Source: Prorocentrum cordatum (lineage: Eukaryota > Sar > Dinophyceae > Prorocentrales > Prorocentraceae). From it: 64,000 nt of DNA. The position numbers were made by a program, and so were the translations under genes. The notes beneath the pieces are model-generated. The model ran no database searches and had not been told where the DNA came from. It worked only from the letters and a program-made list of their open reading frames with translations. How positions within the stretch are numbered: the stretch's first letter is position 1; each line of letters begins with the position of its first letter. Below, in pieces: positions 1 through 10,706 of the stretch. Location: positions 384,468-448,467 of the forward strand of contig CAUYUJ010012069.1 in the NCBI GenBank assembly GCA_963575745.1, read 5' to 3'.

Positions 1-115
1 CCGTCGGCGTGGAGAACATCTGGCTTCAGCTCGAGACGCATCGGCGATTCGGCGTGATCCTCCGACCCCATCCACTCTGACCTCAACTGGAAGGCCTAGA
101 GCTTGCGATCGGGCC
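1..115. repeat. Dispersed repeat, copy 1 (cut by window edge)
   Basis: This stretch resembles 36600-36740. Both share an exact 15-base GTCGGCGTGGAGAAC followed by a diverged match (CATCGGCGAT, GCGATCCTCC or GTGATCCTCC, CTCCGACC) and then a GGCCTRGAG segment. Copy 1 lacks some internal bases of copy 2. Unit ends are unknown because this copy runs into the left edge. No coding potential is evident. Confidence 0.55.
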
Positions 116-239
116 TGGGAGGGACTGTACATAATCCCGGGGCCCAGAACGGCACAAGCGCGGTGCTCCCACCCCCCTCCGGTGCCTGCCAGCCCGGAAA
201 ACACGGAGGCCGCGGCGCCCAGGACCTGCGCGGGGCCCA

Positions 240-650
240 CAAAAAGGCGGAGGATGCCGAGAAGGGCGAGGAAGAGGAGGAGGGTGGAGCAGGAGGAAGA
301 GAAGAAGGGTGCCGAGGAGGAGGAAGAGGAGGAAGAGGAGGAGAAGGACGATGAGGAGCAGGAGGAAGAAGATGAGGAAGAGGAGGAGGAGGAGGACAAG
401 GATGATAAGGAGGAGGAGGAGGAGGAGGAGGAGGAGGAGGAGAAGGAGGAGGAGGAGGAGGAGGAGGAGGAGGAGGAGGAGGAGAGGAGGATAATGAGGA
501 GGATCATGCTGATGAGGAGGAGGAGGAAGAGGAGGAGGAGGAGGGGGGGGAGGAGGAGGAGGAAAACAAGGGGGAGGAGAAGGAGGAGAAGGACGAGGAG
601 GAGGAGGAGGAGGAGGAGGAGGAGGAGGAGGGACGAACACTCCGGGAACT
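240..650 (+). repeat. Imperfect (GGA)n purine tract, about 400 bp
   Basis: An almost pure purine tract built on GGA/GAG with scattered interruptions. It opens all frames, giving Glu-rich, Arg-rich and (reverse strand) Pro/Leu-rich ORFs that should not be read as genes. Such tracts can form triplexes. Confidence 0.95.
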
Positions 651-659
651 TTCGGCCCT

Positions 660-1810
660 CCTAGGAAATCGTTTTCACTTTTCGTCGATGACCTGGGATA
701 TCCAGGGAGGGAGGGGGGGTGAGGTGCCGGCAAATAGCCCGACCATTTCACTCTGGGCAGCCCCACGTATGCCCGCGCGAACCAGCGCAGCGCACCCCTT
801 TCGGACCTGCGCACCCGACAGGGTCAGGTTATCGGGGGGGCGGGCGGCCCGATTGCCTGGACTACCGCGGAGCCACTACAAAACCTCACTGGGGACCTCC
901 AGGCCCTCCGATCACCGTTTTTCGTGGCGCGGGGCCGTGCTAGGGACCTCGGGCCCCTTCCTCGGGCTGGCTCTGCATCCAAGAAACGTTCTTGTTGGCG
1001 GTCCCAGGGGGCCGGGAACGTTATTTGGAGGCATTAAGGGTAGAGAAGCCCGCTGGTGCGATGTTGTGCCTGGGAGCTACCGACGCCCAACTTCGCCCAG
1101 GACCCGAATGGGCGTGACAACCACGTCGCCCGAGCTTCGCGCTGGCGCGGGAAGCCCTCGCAATACATCAACCTTGAAAGCCTCGCGCGAGGTGCAACTA
1201 TGGGGGGAACCGAAAGCACATTGCATGCAGCGACGTCGTAGGGCCCGCGGAAATCATCGCGCAGCGCGCGAAGCGAAGAACCGAGTGCCCTGGCGAAAAG
1301 CACCCGATGTCTTTACGCGCGTCCCCACTCTATCTCATCTGATGCTTCGTTCCATTGTTGTCGGCGTGTGGGCCCTGGGGAGCCGCCGTGACGCCGCGAC
1401 ATCGCCCCCCCTGGCTCTCTCGGGGTGCGTCCTGGCTAGGATCTCGATGCGGATCCAGCCGCGGTGACGAGAAAAACCCGGGAGGCCTCCCGAAAGGATG
1501 AATTATCCTGGCGAAGGATCCAACCCATCCTACACGCGCGAAAACTACCAACAAGACCGCTCGATGGACAAGAACTCGGTGGGGGTTCCGCTAGAGAAAG
1601 TTGGGCCAAGCTCGGCACACAATCACGCGACTCACGTCACACACGGGAAGGTCGGGCGATGTATGCTGCACGGGACACGACGGCGGGGGCAGAGAAAGCA
1701 GTAGGGATACGTCTGGGCAGAGAAGGGCAGGAGGAACAACTAACAACTCCAACGCAGCGCGCGGGAGTCCAGGCAGGGGGCGGCGCGACTGCGCCGAGAG
1801 CTCACGATCC
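660..1810. other. No recognisable gene; short ORFs only
   Basis: ORFs up to about 260 codons on the plus strand contain no motif I recognise and no biased composition of a real protein. The exception is the short segment at 1415-1469, which has a counterpart near 32.35 kb. Confidence 0.5.
1415..1469 (+). other. Decayed segment homologous to 32345-32398 (possible 2A-like relic)
   Basis: About 37 of 47 aligned bases match 32345-32398, starting from the shared GGGGTGCGT. In the frame that aligns the two copies this one reads RPG-stop-DLDADPAA and the other RSDQDVEANPAV. Both resemble a worn form of the 2A ribosome-skipping motif D-V/I-E-x-N-P-G-P, which is known near the start of some non-LTR retrotransposon proteins. 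The homology is directly visible. The 2A reading is inference, and neither copy keeps the essential G-P. Confidence 0.4.
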
Positions 1811-2665
1811 CCTGAATGGCTCAGGCTCCGCAGCGTGGAGCTTCTTTGGGGCCGCGAAGCGTATGAGGGGAGTGCCAGAATGGACCTGGTAACCATTCGG
1901 ACCCTGTCACTGGGACCTTCGGCGGAACTCCCTGTGGGGCCGCGAAACTTGCGAGGGGTGAACCAGAATGGAAACAGCAATCATGCGGATCCTGCTGCGG
2001 AGGCCATGGCGGAGCTCCCTGTGGGGCCACGCAACGTGTGAGGGGCGTGCCAGAATGGATCCGAGTAGCCATCCGGACCCTTCCGCAGAAGCCTTCGGCG
2101 GAGCCCCTTGTGGGGCAACGTGGGAGGGGTGTAACAAGAATGAGCCCGAGTGACCATGCGGACCCTGCCGTTGGGGCATCCAGTGGAGGTCTCTACGGGG
2201 CAATGAAATGCGTGAATGGTGTGCCAGATGGGACCCGAGTAACCATGCTGACCCTGCCACGGAGGCCTTCGGCGGAGCTCCCTATGGGCCCACGCAACGT
2301 ATGAAGGGTATGCCAAGAAGGGCCCGAGTAGTCATGCGGACCCTGCCACTGAGGTCTTCGGTGAGATCCCTATAAGGCCATGAAGTGTGGTGGGTGTGAG
2401 GGGTAAGCAAGAGTGGACCCGAGTAACCATGCTGACCCTGCCACTGGGGCCTTCGGTGGAGCTGCCTATGGGACCACGAAGCGTGTGCGGGGAGTGCCAG
2501 AATGGAACCGAGTGACCATGCGGACCTTGCCGCTGGGGCATTCGGTGGAGCTCCCTATGGGGCCACGAAGCGTGCGAGAGGTATGCTAGAATGGACCTGA
2601 GTAGCCATGCGGACCCTGCCACTAGGGCCTTTGCTCCCCATGCGGTAGCGAAACGTGTGAGGGGT
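1810..2665 (+). repeat. About 90-bp tandem repeat, roughly 9 diverged copies
   Basis: The phrase GCCAGAATGG (with variants) recurs at about 1873, 1961, 2050, 2142, 2223, 2310, 2408, 2497 and 2586. Between them lie repeated blocks such as GGAGCTCCCTATGGGGCCAC and CATGCGGACCCTGCC. The unit is about 90 bp and copies differ by substitutions and small indels. The period opens several ORFs on both strands; none resembles a known protein. Confidence 0.9.
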
Positions 2666-2699
2666 GTGCTGGAACTGTGAGTAAATGATGACGACGGAA

Positions 2700-2797
2700 C
2701 CGCGTAAGTATGACGACGATGATTATGATTATGACTATGAGAATGACTATGATTAAGATCGTGATTATGATGATGATGATGCTGCTGATGCTGCTGC

Positions 2798-2842
<45 letters not shown>

Positions 2843-2950
2843 CGATGACATGGACGAGGATGAAGGGAAGAGGAGGGAGAGGACGAGGCGGATGAGGAGG
2901 AGGAGCAAGAAGAGAAGGAGGAGGAGGAGGAGGAGGAGGAGGAGGAGGTG
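2700..2950 (+). repeat. (GAT)n then (GAG)n trinucleotide microsatellites
   Basis: An ATG/GAT-rich tract (about 2705-2840) grades into GAG repeats (about 2850-2947). ORFs across it encode Met, Asp, His or Arg runs. Confidence 0.95.
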
Positions 2951-3554
2951 GGGCGCGGCGCTGCGAATTCAAAACGATGACCCAACACACAGGAGGGTCG
3001 GGGAACAAAACACTCTCAAAACCTCGATCCCTGATCATGCTCCCCCTCGCTCCCGTGCGCTCTTCAGGTCAGCCGGAAGGGTGGGATAGCAAAGATTGTC
3101 AGCGATCAGCTCACGTAGCTGCTGGCTTTCCCAGCGCTGGAGGCGGCCATGCATCGAGGAGAGGGTCTGGCGGCGGGGCCTAAGACGGCGACATGCAGCA
3201 AATTTCGTCCCTCCCCCCATGTCTCAATCCCATCCCCCCAGGAGAGCCCAGAATCGAGCCGAGAAGTCGGACCGGCGATCGAAATGAATCGGATCGGCGG
3301 AAATCGGCACTCAAGTCGGGAGAAGTCGAATCGGCGGAAATAGGCATGCTAGTAAAGCCGCCATCGAGAAACGGAAACCCAAAGCAGAATCCGAAGTCGA
3401 ATCGAATCGACTCGGCGGGGTCGAAGTGAGCCCCGCCACCCCCGGCCCTTCCGTCCGACCCGAGCTTTCTGCCCGCGCGGGGACCGCCGTGGACCCGATC
3501 AGGGACCGCGCCTGGCCCTGGCTGGCCTTGCGGGGCGGGAGAGTAATTACGTCC

Positions 3555-3650
3555 ACGCGTCCACGACGACAACGACGACGACGACGACGACGACCGACGA
3601 CGACGACGACGACCGACGACGACGACGACCGACGACCGACGGCAGCGGCG
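3555..3650 (+). repeat. (GAC)n microsatellite
   Basis: GACGAC units with ACCGACGAC interruptions. Similar GAC tracts occur near 12170-12210 and 32841-32900. Confidence 0.9.
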
Positions 3651-3814
3651 GACGGCCTCGCGGTCCAGACCCCCCCGGGAAGGGACACCGCCGTGGACAC
3701 GGGGCGGCGCTGCGCGGGCGCCCCGCCCGAGGCGCACCCACGGGAGTCGCGTCTTGGCATCCACCACGGGTTCGTGTCGTGCCGACTTCGGCGTTGGCTC
3801 CCGACACCGCGGGG

Positions 3815-3907
3815 GATCGTTCAACCTTGAACGATCGGCCGTTTCCGAAACGTTAGATCGTTCAACTTCGACCGATTCTGGGTCGCTTACGGGGTTCAAC
3901 GTTGAAC
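3815..3907. repeat. Cluster of three perfect short palindromes
   Basis: GATCGTTCAA-CC-TTGAACGATC at 3815-3836 has perfect 10-bp arms. CGTTT-CCG-AAACG follows at 3840-3852. GTTCAACGTTGAAC at 3894-3907 is a perfect 14-bp palindrome. A half-site GATCGTTCAA also lies near 3857. The shared GTTCAA core suggests one motif repeated in both orientations, either a binding site array or remnants of a foldback element. No neighbouring gene explains it. Confidence 0.8.
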
Positions 3908-3959
3908 GCCGGCGGCGGCGGATGTCGCCGCCGGTCGACACGACCCGAACCTACGGTAT

Positions 3960-6220
3960 GTGAGTCGCCTGAAGATGGGCGCCTCTGTCCCTTCCCGCGA
4001 TGCCCCAAGCGCGATTACCTTCGCAACCCTGGGGTGACTTGGGGCGTCCAGACCGCGAGGGCACGGACAGTTGTCGATGATCCTCAGATGGCGTGATATC
4101 GCCAACGTGTGCTGGTCTACCGAAGCCCTTCAATACGACGCAGGCGGTGCAACGGGGGCCGACGAGGCTGCATTTCATCGGCGGCGCTGAGCGAAATTAA
4201 TAATCACACGTTGGGCTAACACGCGTCCTGAGGGTCATCGAACGGGGGGGGAGGGAAAGGAGGAGGATGCACAGGAGGAACAGAGCCTGTCGATCAGGAG
4301 GACCCAGACCCCGACATTGCGCTTCTTACAAAACTGAAGGCCTGGAGGTCTCGGCATCTTCCCCTGGACCCGCTTTTCATCTTCAGTTTTTTGGCGGTCC
4401 AAGGGTCTGGTAAGGGCCCCGCAACGCCGCAAACGGCCAGAAATCTCCAGGACTGCTGTATTTTTGTCACGACGCGAGGGGGTACTGAGGATCACCGCAT
4501 CGATTAGTTCGCCGCTCGTGGTGGCCGGCACGCGGTGCAGCGACACGAAGGGGCGCGCACCCAGCACGGCCACCGCCTCGGCCGTGCTGGTCGAGAAAGG
4601 GTCCTTGCGAGACGCCCAGGATGGGTACGGAAAAAATGTCCACGAAACCCAACAACAGCTGTTGTCCAAAACCGACAGCGGCCACTGTTGGCCAGGCGGC
4701 CTCCTGTCTCAAACGGACAACGTCCGCGGCGACACCGACAAAGAGTCCTGCTCAAAATGAGCAGGAACTGCTGCGCTCTTCGTTCCCATTCTTTCTGAAC
4801 CCACTTTATTCGTGCCGGTCCTCGAGGTGCCTCGCGCGCTCGACGAGGCAAGCGTCCACGACGCCCGCGCGCCCCTTGAGCTCGAAGAGCCGGAAGCTCG
4901 GGACAGCCTCGGAGCGGGTGGCGGCGGAGTTCTCCTCGATCCCTCACCCTACCCTAGAACCATCCGCCGACCCTGTCGTCGTGTGTGAGAGGCTTTCCCT
5001 TTTGAGGCGTCGAATGCGTCGCTGTCCGCGTTTGTTGTTGTCGCTCCCCCGAATGTGTCCGGGTCATCCTCCTCAAACTCTCTAGAAGTAAATCGAACCA
5101 CGTCGCATTCGAGTAAACAAGAAACCCCTTCCCTTTGGGTCCATCCTTAAAGACCCCAGCAGGCGTCCGTCGCTTTGACCCCGAAAAGCTGATGGCCCAT
5201 AATGCAGGCACGGCGGCGGGTTGAAATTCAAACTTACCAGAAATACGACATGGCGTAGCATGTACACGGGGGGGGGCGGCGATTCATCTTCTACATGGGA
5301 CTCCCGCTTGCGATGCCGGTCAATTCTATGACCAAACACTTCACATGATGCAGCAGCTGCACGGATTGAGGGCGGCTCCTTTTCAACGCGGGGCGCTTAC
5401 GTGAACTTTATGAACTGACCTTGTCGACTTCTTTATACTTCCAGGAATGGAGAGCAATCTCTTCCAAAACGCAGCTCTCGCCAAAACTTGCCGGCCGATC
5501 AGGCGTTTGTCTTCAAGGGGGCACTTCGCGCAGTGAGCACAAGATGGTTGAAAGGACTAGCGCGGGGACTCGGGACGGGAGGGTGCGTTGCAGTGTCGTT
5601 GACGCATATAGGGTTACTGTGGCCCTGCTCATCGTTTTCCTCGTCGTCGTCCTCCTGCTTTTGACATTGGCCAAACATGAAGAGCTGAGCTTGTTGCGTC
5701 GTGCAGAAAAATGCGATGCCTCAAGGACTAACATTACGCCTAGCAGGCGCAGCGGCATACAAAGAGGCGTGAAGAGGTGGAAAAAACCGTTCTCCCTCAA
5801 GCGCACAAAGTATTTGCCAGCCATGCGGTGAAGTCCCTCTCCTTCGCACTCCTCTTCCTGCTTATTTCGAAAGCCTACCCTCCCCAGCGTCAGGCTGGCC
5901 AAATCGTCTGGCTTGCCTGAGTGGCACTGTGAAGCACGCGGCTTTTTGCCGTGGAATGCTGGCTCAGACGGTACTGGCTGGCCTGAGGCCGTCAAAGGCA
6001 CGGTACAATTATTGTTTTACTGAGGTGCTGCTCAGAAACTCGGTGAGCATAGCTCTTGCGGTCAAAACACTCTGGGCGGTCGACTCGCACGTCTTCCTCC
6101 TCGACCATCTACCACCACCCAATGCCCTCCGAGCCTCGCCCTCCTCCGAAAATGGTCGGGACACGTGCCACAGCCGATTGACTTGTTCAGTATAGCTCCT
6201 GGCGGCCATCAGAACTTGCA
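3960..6220. other. No recognisable gene
   Basis: Several ORFs of 130-160 codons exist, for example 4235-4669 and 5513-6001 on the minus strand. I recognise no domain, no repeat and no promoter-like element in them. They could be decayed host or transposon sequence. Confidence 0.4.
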
Positions 6221-6222
6221 CT

Positions 6223-7250
6223 GCAACATCAAGGTGATCGGTGCACAACACGTTGCAGATACCAAAACTGATGGCTGAAAGAAACAGCCTCTCATACATG
6301 TTTATCTCTGGCGCCGCTGCGCTGGAACGTGCACCAAAACTCCAAGCGCTCGGTCCACAACGGGTTGCAGAGGAAACGACCGACCGCTCGCAACGAATGC
6401 CGTCTACTCCCCCTTCCTCCATCTCCCCTGAGAGATGCCGACTCCATAGTCTGCCTTGGTGGCCACTTGCCTCACGTGCCAGGAAAATTGATGCGGAGCG
6501 GACCGAGAAGCGGGGCTACGTTCAGCCTCTAATCGTCTCGGGCGCCGCTGCGCTCGAGCACGCACCGCGACATCAAGGTGTACGGTCCACTTCCACCTCC
6601 TCCTCCTCAATGCCGTCATCACCCCCAGACTCCCCCTCCACGCCTCAACCACCACGGCCGGTGGCAGAAAGAAATGGTCTCCCATGCGCAATTCAGCTGA
6701 TATGTCTGTTGCGGCCGACCTCCATCCTCCATCCTCTCTGTTCCACCCTCATCCACATCTCCCCCATCTACGCCTCGTGCGCCACGACTTGTGGCAGAAA
6801 GAAGTGGCCTTCCATATCCGCAATCAACTGAGAGGTGCCGACGGCAGAGAATATGGGGGCGGCCCGAAGAGAGGAAGCCACCGAACGCTCGCATGAATGC
6901 AGTCTTCCCTTCAACATCATCCTTTTCCTCACCTCCTCCATACCTTCCCCATGCGATGGGTCGGATATCAAGAATGATGGCAAACAAAACGTCCTCACGC
7001 AAACCATCTAAGGTTTCTCAAAGTCCATGGTCCGCCCTGGTGGCCACGTGCCTCAAGGGTTCGCCTCAAGGGTTCACCACCGCGGCAGGGAATATGGCCG
7101 CGGACCGAAGAGAATGGCTACACTCGCCGCCGTTCGTCTCGGGCGCCGCTGCGCGGGGACATGCGCCACGACATCAAGGTGCTCGGTCCACGACGGGTTG
7201 CAAAGGAAACAACCAACCGCTCGCATGAATGCCGTCTACTCGTCTACTCC
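6223..7250 (+). repeat. Dispersed repeat family, 3 good copies plus fragments
   Basis: Copies at 6306-6420, 6537-6592 and 7137-7246 share GGCGCCGCTGCGC, then ACATCAAGGTG, CGGTCCAC, CGGGTTGCA and CGCTCGCATGAATGCCGT or close variants. Fragments lie at 6223-6258 and 6878-6910. Spacing is irregular, so this is not a simple tandem array. Overlapping ORFs are repeat-derived. Confidence 0.75.
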
Positions 7251-7379
7251 CCCACCACCAATCCTCCGCCGGATCGGATCTCTCTGCCAAGCCCACCCCC
7301 CGTCCCTCCATACAATTGTAAGGCGACGGAGCGCAACTCGGTAGCGTAGATCTCTGAGGCAGGGATTCCTACCTGATCT

Positions 7380-10300
7380 AAAGGCAACGGATACAAGGTC
7401 CAGCTCCTACATGCGCCACCGTGCTGCGAAGCACGGGTTGACCTACAGGGCCTCGTGCCTCTCACCTGGCGCGCCTACCTGAATGCGTAAGCGCAAGGAA
7501 CAACTCGTTCTAAACATGCAACCGTCGCTCACGGCGCTCATTGTCGTTGCTTGCACTGTCGTCAACGCGCCAATGATAAAGACATTGAGGCGTGGTTAGA
7601 TGTAGCCGGGCTGCGGGCATATAACCCGCCAGTTCCTACGCATGTTTCAGGCACTTGTATAGATTTGTTTCTCGGCCCCCGGGGTGACCCGCTCCATGTG
7701 AGTGTTGTCAACGAATTCGTCGGACTGTCTGACCATAAACTTGTCCTCGTCGACGTCCCCTGTCGGATTGCCGCACAGTGTTCGGCAGGGTTCGGACGAG
7801 TTGCTTGGACTTCTGGCGAGGAATGGGAGGCTGGCCTCCGCGAGGTTGCCAGCACGCTCCGCGCGCTCGCAATTGCAGTCGAGGCCGTTGAGACCTCCCC
7901 ATGGCTTCGTCCGCCCTGGTACGGAGGCGGGGCGACTCGACTCCAGCGTCGCGTTATCCTCAACGTGGCGGCATGGTCTCGTGATGCAATCTACGCCTTA
8001 GTGGGGCACGCTTCCTCTGCCACACGGGTGGTGGGCTTGCCAAATAAAGTTCGATGCGCGCCCCAGCGCGTCTTCCTCGATCCGTCTGCTTTCCCGACCC
8101 ACTCGGCCTTCAGGGAGGCGGCAACTGCGGCAGCGTGGCGCGAACGGCGCAAGGCTGTCCACCGTTACCTTGACCTTCGTGAGGTCAACGCGGGCGCGGC
8201 CGAACGCTTCTTGTCAGGCTTTTTTAAATCGTCTTCGACATTTAATATCCAGCTTGTGGACCCTGACACGGGGCACGCCCTATCCACTGAGGGCATGATC
8301 GACCTCATTCGCGGCGATCTTTTTGCTAGAGCCCATAATGATTTTCCACAGAATCTTAGTGATCGGGACGACCTGGCGCAGACTGTGACCGCTATCAGGC
8401 AGTCCGGAGCGGGCGCGGGGCTTACGTGCCCACAGAATCCGTATACCGTCGTAGAGGTTGAAACAGCGCTGTCCCTGCTCAAGCCAGGGAAGCGCACGGT
8501 CCACCTTTGTAACGCAGCGTTGCGGGCCAAGGTTGAGGAGGGTTTCCGTTTGACGCGGGCCTTGCTAAACCTCGGCCGCGCGCTGTGCGTCACGGCTCGC
8601 CTGTGGTCACTTCGGCACTTTGCTCCCATCCGGAAGTCTGGGCCGGCGTCGGTGAGGAAAGTGTCTGCGCTTCGTCCAATATCCTTCACATCGGACATGG
8701 CTTCGGTTCAGGACGCTGCGTGGATCGCGCGGAACGGGGCCAAGATTGAGGCCTATTGCGGACCCGCCCAACAGGGGGGGGTCGGCGATCCGGTCTCCCT
8801 TGTGATCGCACTCACAATGCATGCTCAGTTGCGGCATTCACAGAATCTGCCCACATGGTTGGCCGTCGCAGACAACAAGTGGGCTTTTGATGTTGCTTCG
8901 GTGAACGGCATGTTGTGCGGTGCTTTCCACGCGGGCGTGCGGGGGGCCGATTGGTTGATGCTGGATGACATTCTGGCACAAGATCACCAGGCCGTGGGCC
9001 TCCATAACCTGCTGTCGCCGGTTTTCGCCCTTGGGTGCGGCACGGCCCAGGGCAGGCGTTTTTCAGTGCACATTTGTAACGCGCAGCTGAAAGCGTTGCC
9101 GGATGAAATCGCTGCCGCTGTGCCAGGAGGTTGCGCCACCGTGGTCCCGCCCCTAGCCAGGCGTGCCTTGCAATCTGCATGCGTGGTCTCCCCTCCAACA
9201 GACGTGGAGGCGATGCCTGACCGGGCGTTGCCCGTGGTGGCCATTTTGAACGAGGTGGCGCGCGCGGCAGCCACCGAGCTTCCGCCCTGGCCCAACTCCG
9301 AGGAAACACTTGCTGCTTCGCTTCGTTCCCTGCCGGCCGTCGCGGACAGAGCCGCCGTAGTTGAGGCCGCGGGCTCCTGCCACATGCCGCCGGCACAATT
9401 TGTCGACGACCTCACGGCCGCGTGCCCATCTGTAGGAGCCGTGAGGGCAGTGATCTCCCCGGAGGAGTCCTCCGCGTGCAGCCGGTACGCTCGCAGGTTC
9501 AAGTCTTTTTTCTCGCGTGAGAAAAACAAAACTTGCGTGCTCCCAGTCCTCGGCGCAAGCCGCCCCAGGCTGGCCGATTGCCCTTCCGTGGAACGCAAAG
9601 TCCTGTTGGGCATCTTGGTGGACTCGGACTTGACGTTCGCGCCGCTTCTCAAAGAGATCCTAGCCATTGGCTACAGTTGCTTTTCTAAGCTGCTCTACGC
9701 TGCGGAATCCGGTGGCTTTTCCATCCCGGTGGCAGCGGCGCAGGTCCCAGCGCGGGTAGAATCCGTGATTCTTTATGCCTGCCCGCTTTTGGCGGCCACG
9801 CCGGGGGCTGAAGCGGCCCTCAATAAGATGCAAGTGAACTGGGGCCGGCGGCTGTTGGGGTGCCACCACGGGCCCCCAATCCGGCACGCGGTAGTTGTCG
9901 CCCAATGTGGCTGGCCCATGCGCTTAGGGACGAAATTCTTAGAGAAAGCGCTCATGGCAAGGGCGCGTCTCATGGTCCTCCCGGTGGACCACCCAGGGGC
10001 CGTGATGCTGCGGGCGGCCCATTCCTTGGCTACGCCCACGTGGGAGTCTGCTGTTGTTGCCTTAGCCCGGCGCCTTGGCCCCTCTCCTCCGGACCTGGAC
10101 GGTCACGCTCTCTTCCCTCCAGCGCTGCTCCAAGAGGCACGGACGTCTCCGAATTCTCGCAGGGATGTGCTCAGAACGTACCGCACTGAAGTCCTACGTC
10201 CGACACTTTTGAAGTATGACCGCGAAGCTTTCGCGAAAGCGGCCGTGCAGGTCCTGGCACCTTTTCGCCGTTCTTTTGCCGCTCTTTGCTCTTTCCCATC

Positions 10301-10706
10301 GCCGCTCGATCCAACTCTCCTGGCCAGCGAGCCCGGCCCTGCCTTCTGGATTCATTTTCGCTTATGGGCAGTGGCGCGGATGACTGGCAGGTGGCCTCTG
10401 TCGGTGTTAGGCGGCAGGGAGCACCCCGCCTCCTTGCGACGGTGCAGAGCCTGTGGGCGCCGGAACGCTTCTCTGCGACACGCCCTGGTCTCGTGCCCCT
10501 TTTACGCCAGCGACCGCCGGGACTTGTTCCCAGGCGACGTCCCACCCGACCTGATACTCCAGCTGCTGTTCGGGGACCACACCAGCCCCAGCAGCTTCAT
10601 CGAGCATATTTCTTTTGTCGGGAAGGTCATTCGGCGTTCTGCGCCGCTGTTTTCTTCCTCGTCTTCCTCCTCTTCCTCCTCCTCCTCCTCGTCCTCCTCC
10701 GGTTGA
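7380..10706 (+). mobile_element. LINE-A: non-LTR retrotransposon, 5' part decayed
   Basis: The element is recognised from its RT-bearing ORF at 7551-10706. Just upstream, 7380-7490 still shows endonuclease-like fragments in frame, but a TAA at 7488-7490 separates them from the long frame. It is the only recognisable coding element on the plus strand. The frame ends in a (TCC)n tract and no poly(A) or target duplication is obvious. The 3' boundary is therefore uncertain and may lie between 10706 and the TA microsatellite at 11640. Confidence 0.85.
7551..10706 (+). CDS. LINE reverse transcriptase polyprotein, N-terminally incomplete
   Basis: This 1051-codon frame would copy element RNA at a nicked target. 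Residues 30-65 are the tail of an AP endonuclease domain (GTCID at 34-38, SDH at 60-62). RT motifs follow: LRPIS at 374-378, motif A with D441 and D447 (ADNKWAFD), motif B GCGTAQGRRFS from 495, and motif C FVDD at 617-620. A C-terminal knuckle C965-C968-H977-C982 has the spacing CX2CX8HX4C. The last residues are a Ser run encoded by (TCC)n. Position 7551 is TTG. The frame is open back to 7491 and its first ATG is near 8295, so the true N-terminus is lost or frameshifted. The RT catalytic residues are intact, unlike in every other element here. Family assignment is strong; activity is unknown. Confidence 0.9.
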   Translation: MHCRQRANDKDIEAWLDVAGLRAYNPPVPTHVSGTCIDLFLGPRGDPLHVSVVNEFVGLSDHKLVLVDVPCRIAAQCSAGFGRVAWTSGEEWEAGLREVASTLRALAIAVEAVETSPWLRPPWYGGGATRLQRRVILNVAAWSRDAIYALVGHASSATRVVGLPNKVRCAPQRVFLDPSAFPTHSAFREAATAAAWRERRKAVHRYLDLREVNAGAAERFLSGFFKSSSTFNIQLVDPDTGHALSTEGMIDLIRGDLFARAHNDFPQNLSDRDDLAQTVTAIRQSGAGAGLTCPQNPYTVVEVETALSLLKPGKRTVHLCNAALRAKVEEGFRLTRALLNLGRALCVTARLWSLRHFAPIRKSGPASVRKVSALRPISFTSDMASVQDAAWIARNGAKIEAYCGPAQQGGVGDPVSLVIALTMHAQLRHSQNLPTWLAVADNKWAFDVASVNGMLCGAFHAGVRGADWLMLDDILAQDHQAVGLHNLLSPVFALGCGTAQGRRFSVHICNAQLKALPDEIAAAVPGGCATVVPPLARRALQSACVVSPPTDVEAMPDRALPVVAILNEVARAAATELPPWPNSEETLAASLRSLPAVADRAAVVEAAGSCHMPPAQFVDDLTAACPSVGAVRAVISPEESSACSRYARRFKSFFSREKNKTCVLPVLGASRPRLADCPSVERKVLLGILVDSDLTFAPLLKEILAIGYSCFSKLLYAAESGGFSIPVAAAQVPARVESVILYACPLLAATPGAEAALNKMQVNWGRRLLGCHHGPPIRHAVVVAQCGWPMRLGTKFLEKALMARARLMVLPVDHPGAVMLRAAHSLATPTWESAVVALARRLGPSPPDLDGHALFPPALLQEARTSPNSRRDVLRTYRTEVLRPTLLKYDREAFAKAAVQVLAPFRRSFAALCSFPSPLDPTLLASEPGPAFWIHFRLWAVARMTGRWPLSVLGGREHPASLRRCRACGRRNASLRHALVSCPFYASDRRDLFPGDVPPDLILQLLFGDHTSPSSFIEHISFVGKVIRRSAPLFSSSSSSSSSSSSSSSSG

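Noticed and set aside
182-814. Glu-, Arg- and Leu/Pro-rich ORFs over the GGA tract
   Set aside because: They are translations of a purine microsatellite; all frames are open for the same reason.
2060-2620. GTAGCCAT in the 90-bp repeat as SL fragments
   Set aside because: Only eight bases match, and other repeat copies vary at these positions.
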